This document shows positions 14,267 to 21,013 of a DNA stretch of 25,961 nucleotides, one piece after another. Below the pieces are notes generated by a model, which was not told the origin of the DNA, did not search any database, and saw only the letters and a program-made list of their open reading frames with translations. The stretch's first letter is position 1. The number at the start of each line of letters is the position of its first letter. The translations under genes were made by a program, and so were the position numbers. Source of the stretch: a virus; the IMG/VR virus record IMGVR_UViG_3300021963_000580, positions 1-25,961 of that record; one strand, written 5' to 3'.

Positions 14267-14886
14267 TAGATCAACGATTTTTGAAAATGCTTAAATTTTG
14301 CTGCAAAATTAAAATTTATAATAAACCTATCTCCATCAGTAGGGTAAGTACCGTAATGTGCTAGGTTACCGTCAAATACAACACATCTACCCGCCTTAGG
14401 TAATACTTCTGTTAATAAAGTATATGAGTTGTAATCTACTCCGTTAAAATCTTTTTTAAGCATCTCTGCATTATTTCCATTAATATTATTAAAAATGCAA
14501 GTACCACCGGTAGAATTATTAATATAATAAACCATAGCAATATGGTTTTTATTATCATCACAATGTAACAAATCCATTGGATTATAATCTTCAATAGGTG
14601 AAGTCCAGTTAATTTTCCATCTATAATTTTTAATAAATTCTAAATTCAAATTTTCTGTAACAGCTATTTGCATATTATCAATTATACGAATAATTTCACC
14701 ATTTTTACAATTTGTATTTTGTGAAACTTTTGCTGGAAATTTATGTGTTTCGGATTTCCCTCCATATTGACCGGTAATGTTTTCTACTGATACCCATTCT
14801 ATATCACTACTTTTAACATAATCGTTTAAAATTTTTTGTTCTTCTGCTGGTATTATATTATCAAATACATAATAATTTCCTATCAT
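14266..14886 (-). CDS. 2OG-Fe(II) oxygenase, 206 aa
   Basis: The active-site residues are complete: LLHCDDNKNH with H108 and D110, followed by MVYYINNSTGGTCIF, then AGRCVVFDGNLAHYGTYPTDGDRF with H177 and R187. This is a standard Fe(II)/2-oxoglutarate hydroxylase domain, close to the prolyl 4-hydroxylase group. It overlaps the sulfotransferase start by 1 bp and the next 2OG gene by 4 bp. The C-terminus is FQKSLI. Substrate unknown; co-location suggests it acts on the same molecule as its neighbours. Confidence 0.87.
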   Translation of the reverse strand: MIGNYYVFDNIIPAEEQKILNDYVKSSDIEWVSVENITGQYGGKSETHKFPAKVSQNTNCKNGEIIRIIDNMQIAVTENLNLEFIKNYRWKINWTSPIEDYNPMDLLHCDDNKNHIAMVYYINNSTGGTCIFNNINGNNAEMLKKDFNGVDYNSYTLLTEVLPKAGRCVVFDGNLAHYGTYPTDGDRFIINFNFAAKFKHFQKSLI

Positions 14887-15536
14887 AGTAAGCTTTTTTC
14901 TTTTTTGATATAATCAAATCCAACATTACCTGCTATAACGATTCTGTCAATAGTAGAATTTGGTGCGTTATTTGGTGCGTGTGGCATATCCGCTTCCATT
15001 ATAATTAAGTCATCTTCTTCTGGTTTTACCCAGTATTCTTTTTTATTTTTACCTCTAAAATATAAAACTCCATCTTCACCGTTCATTACATCCGGCATCT
15101 GTATATAATAAACGTAGGTGTAATGAGGATAAAAATCATCATGATTTCTATTAATATCGGTATGTGTATGAAACTTATCTACTCCTGTAATTACATCATG
15201 CTTAAATTGAAGTTGTATAGGATCTACCGAACGTACCACATTAACCCATGCGTCAGTATTGACTTTATTATACTTAGTGTTAGTTTCCTCCCATAGTTTT
15301 TTACATTCGTCTATACCTTTTTGAATTATACTATCTAAGTAATTTTGTATATTAATACTACCTGTAAAATTCAAATCATGATTCCGTATTTTAATATATC
15401 CAAATCCATCTGTAGTATTTTTCGGCACAGATTTTATTACTTTTTCAGCTTCTTCCAATAAGATAGCTCTATCTGAAACTCTACCTAATTTAGTTTTCCA
15501 TATGTATGTAGTTTCGTCGAAATATATCTTTTCCAT
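14883..15536 (-). CDS. 2OG-Fe(II) oxygenase, 217 aa
   Basis: The metal motif is KFHTHTDINRNHDDFYPHYT with H125 and D127, then the strand YVYYIQMP. The distal His is in EADMPHAPNNAP (H186) and the 2OG-binding Arg in STIDRIVIAGNVGF (R198). It belongs to a different subgroup from the preceding two oxygenases. Its start lies 2 bp after the DUF2061 stop. It ends KSLL rather than SLI. It would hydroxylate an unknown substrate, probably the island's target. Confidence 0.85.
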   Translation of the reverse strand: MEKIYFDETTYIWKTKLGRVSDRAILLEEAEKVIKSVPKNTTDGFGYIKIRNHDLNFTGSINIQNYLDSIIQKGIDECKKLWEETNTKYNKVNTDAWVNVVRSVDPIQLQFKHDVITGVDKFHTHTDINRNHDDFYPHYTYVYYIQMPDVMNGEDGVLYFRGKNKKEYWVKPEEDDLIIMEADMPHAPNNAPNSTIDRIVIAGNVGFDYIKKEKSLL

Positions 15537-15537
15537 A

Positions 15538-15750
15538 CTATTTTTGTTTTTTCAATCCGTATTTAATATACTGATACCAAACTCTTTCATGTAGAAAATA
15601 AATTATTGGTTTTATTATTAATTCTGCTAAACCTACTACACCTGCCCATTTTATAGGAAGTCCGGCAAATAAGGTTAATATAATAGTAGTTATAGTTCCA
15701 ATAAAGCGATAACTAATACTTTTTGCTATATGTCTTTTTACTAACGGCAT
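15538..15750 (-). CDS. DUF2061 small membrane protein, 70 aa
   Basis: The sequence matches the DUF2061 pattern: basic start, KSISYRFIGTITTIILTLFA, GVVGLAELIIKPIIYFLHER and VWYQYIKYG. Two membrane helices are likely. From general knowledge, DUF2061 is often found beside, or fused to, APS kinase (cysC) in sulfate-assimilation loci; here cysC lies only about 600 bp upstream. Its molecular role is unproven. Its presence strengthens the view that this stretch handles activated sulfate. Confidence 0.88.
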   Translation of the reverse strand: MPLVKRHIAKSISYRFIGTITTIILTLFAGLPIKWAGVVGLAELIIKPIIYFLHERVWYQYIKYGLKKQK

Positions 15751-15760
15751 TATAACATAT

Positions 15761-15919
15761 TTACTTTACCCAGTCGTTAAATGCCTCTTCATAGGCAGAT
15801 ACTTTATCTCTATTAGGATCTTCTTCTATAAGTTTTTTAGCAGCATCTAATACTTCTCTCCATAATCCATATGAATGAGCTTCTAAAAGAATTTCTTCTA
15901 TTTGTTCTTCTGTTGTCAT
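15761..15919 (-). CDS. Small acidic protein, 52 aa
   Basis: Translation begins MTTEEQIEEILLEAHSYGLW and ends SAYEEAFNDWVK. It is helical and acidic, with no metal or membrane motif. Its ATG overlaps the stop of the nucleotidyltransferase gene (ATGA), so the two are translated together; the stop lies 10 bp before the DUF2061 start. It may be a small partner of the nucleotidyltransferase. Unknown family. Confidence 0.65.
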   Translation of the reverse strand: MTTEEQIEEILLEAHSYGLWREVLDAAKKLIEEDPNRDKVSAYEEAFNDWVK

Positions 15920-16317
15920 AGTTTACCTTCTTCTTTCATTTTATTTCTTATGCCTGTTGCTGAGATATCTCTAATCTCCTCTGGAGGTACATGTTCAATA
16001 ACATCATATCCAACTCCTCTTCCTATATTAATAGATTCTATATCAGGAATGATCATAAGTCTTACTCTTCCTTCCTCAATGAGATCCATTAATTCTTCTG
16101 TAAGCATCATCATAATTTGGTATGCAGACCAAGGATTCTTTTCATCTTCTTTGACATCTCTTACACACAGTAAAACTTTCTTTCCTTGATTTAATTGTTG
16201 ATCAATCAACCATCTGTGCCCTTTATGCCATGGTTGCCATCTGCCAATAAACATAGAATACTTTACTTCATTAGATGAAGACTGAAATGCGGCAGTTGCT
16301 AAATAATTTGTACTCAT
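15916..16317 (-). CDS. HxGH nucleotidyltransferase, 133 aa
   Basis: The HxGH motif is FIGRWQPWHKGHRWLI (residues 31-34 HKGH), followed by KKVLLCVRDVKEDEKNPW, and the C-terminal ISATGIRNKM matches the second motif (ISxTxxR). This is the cytidylyl/adenylyl-transferase fold used by NMN adenylyltransferase and, in larger form, ATP sulfurylase. Its position beside APS kinase suggests a role in sulfate or nucleotide activation, but at 133 aa it is far shorter than a known ATP sulfurylase (about 400 aa). Promoter P10 lies right before the ATG. A start at M22 is also possible. Confidence 0.82.
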   Translation of the reverse strand: MSTNYLATAAFQSSSNEVKYSMFIGRWQPWHKGHRWLIDQQLNQGKKVLLCVRDVKEDEKNPWSAYQIMMMLTEELMDLIEEGRVRLMIIPDIESINIGRGVGYDVIEHVPPEEIRDISATGIRNKMKEEGKL

Positions 16318-16319
16318 AT

Positions 16320-16354
16320 TACAATGTACGAACTTTACTTTAAAGCTCCAACTT
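16320..16354 (-). promoter_or_regulatory. Promoter P10, TTG-N20-TACATTGTA, leaderless layout
   Basis: Coding strand reads AAGTTG, 20 nt ending TTCG, then TACATTGTAATATG. The ATG is that of the nucleotidyltransferase, so the mRNA would start at or next to it. The box lies within the 3' end of the APS kinase gene, giving the sulfate block an internal promoter. Confidence 0.72.
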
Positions 16355-16777
16355 ATCTACTAATTCTCTATAAGTATAGAAAGGATCTTTATCTGTAGTA
16401 TCGACATCTAGATAATTTTCTAAAGGCGGTTCGTAATTTTCTACATGAAAATGATTACGCCCTCTGTCTTCAGACGTATGAACATACAACTCAATTAAAT
16501 CTTTTCCTAATCTAGCTTTAAAAGCTTCTCGTTGGTCTCGATAAGGAGATACTACAGACACAAATACACAGTATCCTTTTTCGTTTAGGAAGTAAGATAT
16601 ATTCTGAGCTAGTTCTATATTCTTTCTCCTTCCAGCTTCTGAATAGTCTTTGTTCTCAAAAATCTCTCTAATATCGTCTCCGTCAACTGTTATAGCTGAT
16701 TGATGTACGTGCACCTTCAATGAGGTGGCTAGCGTAGTCTTTCCAGCTCCAGGCTGGCCTGTAAACCAATATATCAT
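16340..16777 (-). CDS. cysC: Adenylyl-sulfate (APS) kinase, 145 aa
   Basis: Walker A is GQPGAGKTT at residues 7-15, then VDGDDIREIF (the APS-kinase VDGD), YSEAGRRKNIELAQNISYFL and VFVSVVSPYRDQREAFKARL. These are the diagnostic blocks of the enzyme that makes PAPS from APS and ATP. The start at 16777 is preferred because its ATG overlaps the upstream gene's TGA, as in most junctions here; the upstream ATG at 16819 would overlap the previous gene by 46 bp. It is shorter than cellular CysC (about 200 aa), mainly by lacking the segment after the 'VxT' strand. Two sulfotransferases downstream are the natural users of its product. Confidence 0.87.
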   Translation of the reverse strand: MIYWFTGQPGAGKTTLATSLKVHVHQSAITVDGDDIREIFENKDYSEAGRRKNIELAQNISYFLNEKGYCVFVSVVSPYRDQREAFKARLGKDLIELYVHTSEDRGRNHFHVENYEPPLENYLDVDTTDKDPFYTYRELVDKLEL

Positions 16778-17730
16778 TTGTTTAGTATTTGTAAATTTTG
16801 ATTTATTCTTAATCGCCAATCTTTCATACGATTTTCCTTATATATCTGATCTTTATGTATTGCTGCTTTTTCAAACCATACATGATAATATTCAACCTCT
16901 GGTAGTTGCTTTTCAATATTATCGAAATGCGTCCATGTAGGGGTATTACCAACTGCTGTACTTCCTAGGCTATCGGCAAATTGTATGTATATCTTATTTA
17001 TAGCGTGTCCTACGTTAGCATTCCTGGCACGTAATAGGTAACCTAAAATGTTCTGATCGGTCATTAGCCACAGTTCGTCAGGAACGTATTTATAGTCTTT
17101 AGTAACGATATGTAAATGTAACTCCCTGTATCTTTTTTGAAGAGACTTTACTAGCTCATTATCATTCATAAATAGGAAACAAGTATTAGGTATCAACATT
17201 GTTTCTGAGAATTCTGGAATATCTAATTTGAATTCATCTTTAACTCTCCCTTCAGCTACATAAAGCCAAGCTCTAAGCAACTCCCAATGAGCATGAGTAA
17301 CATCCTTTTTAAATACCCAATCTGGTATTTTATTTAAAAGAAAGAAGTCTGTATCTAAAAATAGAAAAGGAGGTTTCTCATTACAGATGCTTAGAATCTT
17401 TCCACTAGTCCAGAACTTAGCTGGGTCTATACTACTGTCTGCATTAACTGAATTAAGGAAGTCTACATCTACTTCATCAAAGTATTGTAACATATTCTCT
17501 TTGCGGTAGTACTCGTAACCAGCTGTATCTGTATACATCTTTATAGGTGCACCTGTATATCTTTTAGCCGATGTAAAGCTATAGATCTGCATAAGCTTTT
17601 CATAGTCTTCTAGCTTGTATTCCAATGGGGGTGGGCTTCCGTCTTTTAAGTAGCTTTTTATACCTGTAAATTTATTCTTATTAAAGAACGGTTTAGTCCA
17701 ATTAACGTATATAATTTTAAAATTATTCAT
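16774..17730 (-). CDS. Glycosyltransferase-like protein (DxD), 318 aa
   Basis: The sequence PPFLFLDTDFFLLNKIPDW has a DxD motif after a hydrophobic strand, as in GT-A sugar transferases. Upstream is AGYEYYRKENMLQYF with a nucleotide-sugar-binding-like lead, and later FSETMLIPNTCFLFM and MTDQNILGYLL. This resembles the small family of phage and bacterial DUF6734-type proteins, which I assign only tentatively. It overlaps the next glycosyltransferase-like gene by 8 bp and the APS kinase by 4 bp. It would move a sugar to an unknown acceptor in the cytoplasm. Confidence 0.72.
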   Translation of the reverse strand: MNNFKIIYVNWTKPFFNKNKFTGIKSYLKDGSPPPLEYKLEDYEKLMQIYSFTSAKRYTGAPIKMYTDTAGYEYYRKENMLQYFDEVDVDFLNSVNADSSIDPAKFWTSGKILSICNEKPPFLFLDTDFFLLNKIPDWVFKKDVTHAHWELLRAWLYVAEGRVKDEFKLDIPEFSETMLIPNTCFLFMNDNELVKSLQKRYRELHLHIVTKDYKYVPDELWLMTDQNILGYLLRARNANVGHAINKIYIQFADSLGSTAVGNTPTWTHFDNIEKQLPEVEYYHVWFEKAAIHKDQIYKENRMKDWRLRINQNLQILNK

Positions 17731-18505
17731 GAATAAAGTAAATATTTTTGTTAGCTTTTATATTAATATAGGCGTTAAGTATGTGTTGAGAATCCCACAT
17801 ATCCCTGTCGCTCTTACCTATACATACATTAGGTTCAACTTTGTCTATATATTCGTCTAGACTGTGTATATACCTGTTAAAATACAGCAGAGCACAAAGC
17901 TCTTCGATGTTTGTTGTTATTGTCTTCTCTTTATGTATATTTAATAGATTGTGAGCGAAAGAAGATTCTCTACTATATACAAATCCGGCATTAGGTATTG
18001 CCAGTCCGCCTTCATATTTCCATTTACCATACCTTAGTACTTGGTACATCATTAAATTAAAGTAGTGAGTCTTATCTAAAGCTTCTTCTTCCGGAGTATC
18101 TTTTACATTAAGCGGACTTATAGTTTGAAATTTTTGAATAGCTTTTTGTGGAAAATAATATAGAGGCATCTGTATAGCCTCTCCTTTTTCTAAACTATTC
18201 CAGAAGATATCATCGAGAGGCTTTTGCTGAATGCAGTCCCAGTCTAAGTAAAGAAAAGGTCCTGATAAGGAGGAAAGGCAGAAAGCAGTCAGTTTGTTAA
18301 TAAACCAACCCTCCCAGCCTATAGTATTATCCCCCATATATTCTGTTTGATAGCCTAACTCTTGAATAAATTCTAGGTTACTATCGTCCCAGCAATATAC
18401 TAATTGATCTTCTGGAAGTAGTCCAAACTCTCTACTAATCCTAGTAGCTCTTTTAATTTCTTCTGTATGCGTAGTACCCCATATCGTTCTAATTATCTTC
18501 ATCAC
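17723..18505 (-). CDS. Glycosyltransferase-like protein (DxD), 260 aa
   Basis: GPFLYLDWDCIQQKPLDDIF carries a DxD motif (DWD) after a strand, typical of GT-A folds. Also seen are MKIIRTIWGTTHTEEIKRAT at the start and EGGLAIPNAGFVYSRES. Its overall layout matches its neighbour at 16774-17730, so they may be distant relatives or a pair acting in sequence. It is the first gene after the terminator at 18514-18542. The sugar and acceptor are unknown. The ATG at 18502 is an alternative start. Confidence 0.7.
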   Translation of the reverse strand: MMKIIRTIWGTTHTEEIKRATRISREFGLLPEDQLVYCWDDSNLEFIQELGYQTEYMGDNTIGWEGWFINKLTAFCLSSLSGPFLYLDWDCIQQKPLDDIFWNSLEKGEAIQMPLYYFPQKAIQKFQTISPLNVKDTPEEEALDKTHYFNLMMYQVLRYGKWKYEGGLAIPNAGFVYSRESSFAHNLLNIHKEKTITTNIEELCALLYFNRYIHSLDEYIDKVEPNVCIGKSDRDMWDSQHILNAYINIKANKNIYFIHE

Positions 18506-18513
18506 TAAAAATT

Positions 18514-18542
18514 AAAAAAAGAGCCGGAGGTGAGTCCGGCTC
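18514..18542 (-). terminator. Rho-independent terminator of the DUF932 gene
   Basis: The coding strand reads GAGCCGGA, loop CTCACC, TCCGGCTC, then seven T. It is a perfect 8-bp stem followed by a U-tract, 15 bp past the stop of the gene at 18558. It ends the early transcript before the glycosyltransferase-like genes. Confidence 0.92.
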
Positions 18543-18557
18543 CCTTATATTTACTAA

Positions 18558-19394
18558 CTAGTTAAGCATTGCAGTTGCTAACTTAAACAGCTCTTTATTA
18601 ACTGACAAGTCTTTTTCGAAAGATTTAATCTTACGAACCTTACGAACTTTAGCTCCACGAAGAGCAGCACTAAAGCCTCCTTGAGTAACCTTCTCTTGAA
18701 TTACGTTAAACACTTTCCAAAGATCATTTCCTTCATCAGCTTTACGCTTTGGAGTTAACATATCACGAAGAGTTTCGTCATCGTATCCAACTACAGATCC
18801 TTCTGGAAGCTTACCTGAACGGATAGTCATAGCTTTGAGAGCTAAATCCATTTTCTCTTCATCTGTTAAGATGCGTTGTTTCATCTTGTTAAGAACCTCT
18901 ACCTTGTTAGGTAAGTCGTTAACTGCTTTAGTTACTACACCGCGTAGTTCTTCAAAAGTATAACCTGAGTGACGGATACGGAAGTCAGCAAATTGTTCAT
19001 CTGCAACAACCAATCCATTAGAGCATACTAGTCGAAAGATACCAACTGCAAACTGGAATGAATTAAAACCATCATGAGAGTTAGTCATGATAATACGAGG
19101 AAAAGCATCGTCTCCATCTGCACCCTTGATCATAATATCAGGGTTCTGAAAAGAGATCATATGCTTGGAGAAGATCGTATTAGATTTACTTTTACGAGCT
19201 TTTCTTTGAGCAGCTGTAACTGGGAACCAGTTTAGCTTAGCCAAATCGTCTACAATAGTCTCAGTATTAACGTGTAAATACTTTCCGCTAACTTTAGGGT
19301 TAGTAGGAGTTGAAGCGAATGCTAACGGACATACTTTGTTGATGTCTTCTTTTGTCATAAATGTGTCGAGTGACTTGTTGAATGTTTGTAACAT
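18558..19394 (-). CDS. DUF932 family protein, 278 aa
   Basis: The product matches the DUF932 (phage/plasmid-like) family: HVNTETIVDDLAKLNWFPVT, FSKHMISFQNPDIMI, PRIIMTNSHDGFNSFQFAVG, FRLVCSNGLVVADEQFADF and a lysine/arginine-rich tail (GAKVRKVRKIKSFEKDLS). DUF932 proteins occur in many phages, plasmids and mobile islands; the function is not settled. The gene has its own promoter (19431-19466), a GGTTATG start and a strong terminator, so it is monocistronic and probably expressed early and highly. Confidence 0.87.
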   Translation of the reverse strand: MLQTFNKSLDTFMTKEDINKVCPLAFASTPTNPKVSGKYLHVNTETIVDDLAKLNWFPVTAAQRKARKSKSNTIFSKHMISFQNPDIMIKGADGDDAFPRIIMTNSHDGFNSFQFAVGIFRLVCSNGLVVADEQFADFRIRHSGYTFEELRGVVTKAVNDLPNKVEVLNKMKQRILTDEEKMDLALKAMTIRSGKLPEGSVVGYDDETLRDMLTPKRKADEGNDLWKVFNVIQEKVTQGGFSAALRGAKVRKVRKIKSFEKDLSVNKELFKLATAMLN

Positions 19395-19430
19395 AACCTA
19401 TTTGTTTTAAGTGATTAATTAATTATTATA

Positions 19431-19466
19431 CCTTAAGATACGGACTTAGATGCAGAAAAGCCACTA
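19431..19466 (-). promoter_or_regulatory. Promoter P3, TGG-N20-TATCTTAAG
   Basis: Coding strand reads TTAGTGG, 20 nt, TATCTTAAGGTATAATAATT. It serves the DUF932 gene. The -33 box is TGG instead of TTG and overlaps the stop of the 113-aa gene. The upstream part is part of a 52-bp repeat also found at 20305-20356. Confidence 0.78.
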
Positions 19467-19503
19467 ACTCACAATCTTTTTTTTCTCTTTTTTTCCGGAA
19501 AGA
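19452..19503. repeat. 52-bp repeat, copy A (pair with 20305-20356)
   Basis: The sequence gcagaaaagccactaactca and the following T-rich part recur at 20305-20356 with about three mismatches and no gaps. Copy A codes for the end of the 113-aa protein (SGKKEKKKIVS) and includes the -33 box of promoter P3. Copy B is non-coding and reads SGKKNKKKIVS in the same frame. Confidence 0.85.
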
Positions 19504-19805
19504 GGTTTGAACATTTCTGTCCATTTAGTACCTCCTACAATCATATTGAGTCCTTTGCTCTCAACTATTGTGTTAGTTCCTTGATGATAAACCGGTCCAA
19601 AATACTCGTAAGTAATCATCGGGATATCTCTGTTTTCTCTAGACACATATTCCGGCTCGGTAATACGTCTCTTTCCGTCGAATGATCTGAATTCTGAAGC
19701 TGTAGTTCTATACCAGTTGTTTAAATCTGGGTAGTAGACTTCTAATACTCCTGCTGTATTGAATGGGTACTCAATTTTTACTGTATGACCTCTTTTCTCT
19801 GACAT
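19464..19805 (-). CDS. Hypothetical protein, 113 aa
   Basis: I choose the start at 19805 (MSEKRGHTVKIEYPFNTAGV) because it has the AAGGTTATG context; a longer frame to 19877 would overlap the next gene. The protein is beta-rich and ends in a basic tail SGKKEKKKIVS. It has no membrane or metal motif. The 3' end contains the upstream half of promoter P3 for DUF932, so its coding and promoter sequences are fused. Unknown family. Confidence 0.75.
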   Translation of the reverse strand: MSEKRGHTVKIEYPFNTAGVLEVYYPDLNNWYRTTASEFRSFDGKRRITEPEYVSRENRDIPMITYEYFGPVYHQGTNTIVESKGLNMIVGGTKWTEMFKPLSGKKEKKKIVS

Positions 19806-19812
19806 AACCTTA

Positions 19813-20040
19813 TTATAATTTATAAGAATATAAAGTACCACAATCATCATCGTCGATATCGTCTTCAACAACATCAAAACCGTAACCTAACATTTCCTGA
19901 AGCTTACCTGCGTCAATTCGACTCCAGTATCCAAAGCGAAGGTAAACAGGATTGTTTCCACCCATTACTTGACCGATTTCAAACTCACCAAACTCTGCAG
20001 CGATCTCTGCTACTTTTTTACTACTTAATTTATTCATCAT
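19813..20040 (-). CDS. Hypothetical acidic protein, 75 aa
   Basis: The product begins MMNKLSSKKVAEIAAEFGEF and has an acidic stretch (DVVEDDIDDDDCGTLYSYKL). The first helix has an alternating pattern like a small DNA-binding helix, but no clear helix-turn-helix. The start context is AAATAAAGGTTATG. Unknown family. Confidence 0.72.
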   Translation of the reverse strand: MMNKLSSKKVAEIAAEFGEFEIGQVMGGNNPVYLRFGYWSRIDAGKLQEMLGYGFDVVEDDIDDDDCGTLYSYKL

Positions 20041-20075
20041 AACCTTTATTTTTTAAATTTTAAATACTTTTGAAA

Positions 20076-20237
20076 TTACGCCTCTAAGGCGTCAATCTTG
20101 GCTTCTAACTTAGCCATTAGAGCTTTAGTGCTCTCTACCATAGAAGACCAACCTTTGGCCTTATACTGCTCCAATCTAATGGAGGCTTCTTCTAACTGCG
20201 TCAGAAGCATTTCGAATTTTAAATCATTTCTAGACAT
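20076..20237 (-). CDS. Small coiled-coil protein, 53 aa
   Basis: Translation begins MSRNDLKFEMLLTQLEEASI and ends AKLEAKIDALEA. Heptad-like spacing of Leu and charged residues suggests a short coiled coil. It is the first gene after promoter P4. Unknown function. Confidence 0.62.
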   Translation of the reverse strand: MSRNDLKFEMLLTQLEEASIRLEQYKAKGWSSMVESTKALMAKLEAKIDALEA

Positions 20238-20283
20238 AACATTTATTTTAAGTAACCGTTAAAGTATCTATCTCTCTAACATA

Positions 20284-20319
20284 CCTTAAATTACGAAAAA
20301 GAACGCAGAAAAGCAACTA
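20284..20319 (-). promoter_or_regulatory. Promoter P4, TTG-N20-TAATTTAAG
   Basis: Coding strand reads TTAGTTG, 20 nt ending TTCG, then TAATTTAAGGTATG. It drives the 53-aa gene and the following small genes. The upstream segment belongs to the 52-bp repeat. Confidence 0.8.
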
Positions 20320-20356
20320 ACTCACAATCTTTTTTTTATTTTTTTTTCCGGAAAGA
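20305..20356. repeat. 52-bp repeat, copy B (pair with 19452-19503)
   Basis: Near-identical to copy A over 52 bp. Read as in copy A it would code SGKKNKKKIVS and a stop, but no gene frame leads into it, so it is a remnant of a 3' end now serving only as promoter upstream sequence. It lies between promoter P4 and the terminator at 20359-20390. Confidence 0.85.
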
Positions 20357-20358
20357 AC

Positions 20359-20390
20359 AAAAAAAGACCCCCTAAAAGGAGGCCTCTTTC
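20359..20390 (-). terminator. Rho-independent terminator
   Basis: Coding strand AGGCCTCC, loop TTTTA, GGGGGTCT, then a T-run. The stem has two G-T pairs. It follows the stop of the 77-aa gene at 20406 by about 16 bp. Confidence 0.85.
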
Positions 20391-20405
20391 TACATTCTAC
20401 ATTGC

Positions 20406-20639
20406 TTACTTAGCAGCTGTTAACTGAGTTGTTAACTTGCTGATCTTTGTAGCGTTGCTTTCTCTACGATACAACAAGCGATAAGCTGCGTTAACGATAC
20501 GATCGTTGAAACGAACTCCATTTAATACATTAGTAATGTGTGAAGTACTGTAGTTGTTCTCTAATACGTCACTAATACGTGGAACGTCACCGTTACGGCG
20601 TTTGCTTGCGATCTTTGAGATCTTTTGTGTGTAGTTCAT
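20406..20639 (-). CDS. Small basic DNA-binding-like protein, 77 aa
   Basis: Starting at the ATG at 20639 the product reads MNYTQKISKIASKRRNGDVP and includes ISDVLENNYSTSHITNVLNG, a helix-turn-helix-like stretch, then basic RRES and ATKISKLTT. It may be a small transcription regulator. A longer frame to 20795 would overlap the next gene and the promoter P9. It has its own promoter and terminator, so it is monocistronic, as expected for an early regulator. Confidence 0.75.
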   Translation of the reverse strand: MNYTQKISKIASKRRNGDVPRISDVLENNYSTSHITNVLNGVRFNDRIVNAAYRLLYRRESNATKISKLTTQLTAAK

Positions 20640-20667
20640 CTTATAACTGTTTAATTGTTTATATATA

Positions 20668-20702
20668 TATAATGTACGATTATTATTTCTTATTTGCAAC
20701 TT
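20668..20702 (-). promoter_or_regulatory. Promoter P9, TTG-N20-TACATTATA
   Basis: Coding strand reads AAGTTG, 20 nt ending ATCG, then TACATTATATATATATAAAC. It lies in the gap and 3' end of the 109-aa gene and serves the 77-aa regulator-like gene. Confidence 0.75.
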
Positions 20703-21012
20703 TATTCTTAGAAACTTTTCCCGATTGTATTTTTTCTTGTAATTGCCATACATCAATACACTCGTCAGTCCTTTCCTGCTTATGGAAAAAGTCAAGGACT
20801 GTTTTTAAAACATTATTCCATTCTTCCCTAGGGACGCTTACCTCGTAACTATAATCAGCTTGTCCGACGGTTATTTTAAAGATCTCAGCTGATTGTCTAT
20901 CTTCATCATAAGCCTTTGTAACTGCTTTATACATCTGTTCAATAAGAACTTCATTACCTGGGCTAAAAACTTCATCTAGTTCTTTATAATCTTTTACATT
21001 TATTTCTAGCAT
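20683..21012 (-). CDS. Hypothetical protein, 109 aa
   Basis: The product begins MLEINVKDYKELDEVFSPGN and contains helices and a beta part (FKITVGQADYSYEVSVPREE), then a Lys-rich tail (GKVSKNKVANKK). The tail may bind nucleic acid. It starts 1 bp after the stop of the 123-aa gene, so they are co-translated. The C-terminal end overlaps promoter P9. Unknown family. Confidence 0.75.
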   Translation of the reverse strand: MLEINVKDYKELDEVFSPGNEVLIEQMYKAVTKAYDEDRQSAEIFKITVGQADYSYEVSVPREEWNNVLKTVLDFFHKQERTDECIDVWQLQEKIQSGKVSKNKVANKK

Positions 21013-21013
21013 T

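Noticed and set aside
15916-16317. Calling the 133-aa protein ATP sulfurylase
   Set aside because: It has HxGH and ISxTxxR but is about a third of the usual length and lacks the extra domains; only the nucleotidyltransferase fold is supported.
16778-16819. Upstream start of APS kinase
   Set aside because: It overlaps the previous gene by 46 bp, while the ATG at 16777 gives the 4-bp overlap common in this window and keeps the full kinase motif.
20655-20676. Run of TA dinucleotides
   Set aside because: Short and explained as the -7 and start region of promoter P9; not a microsatellite of note.
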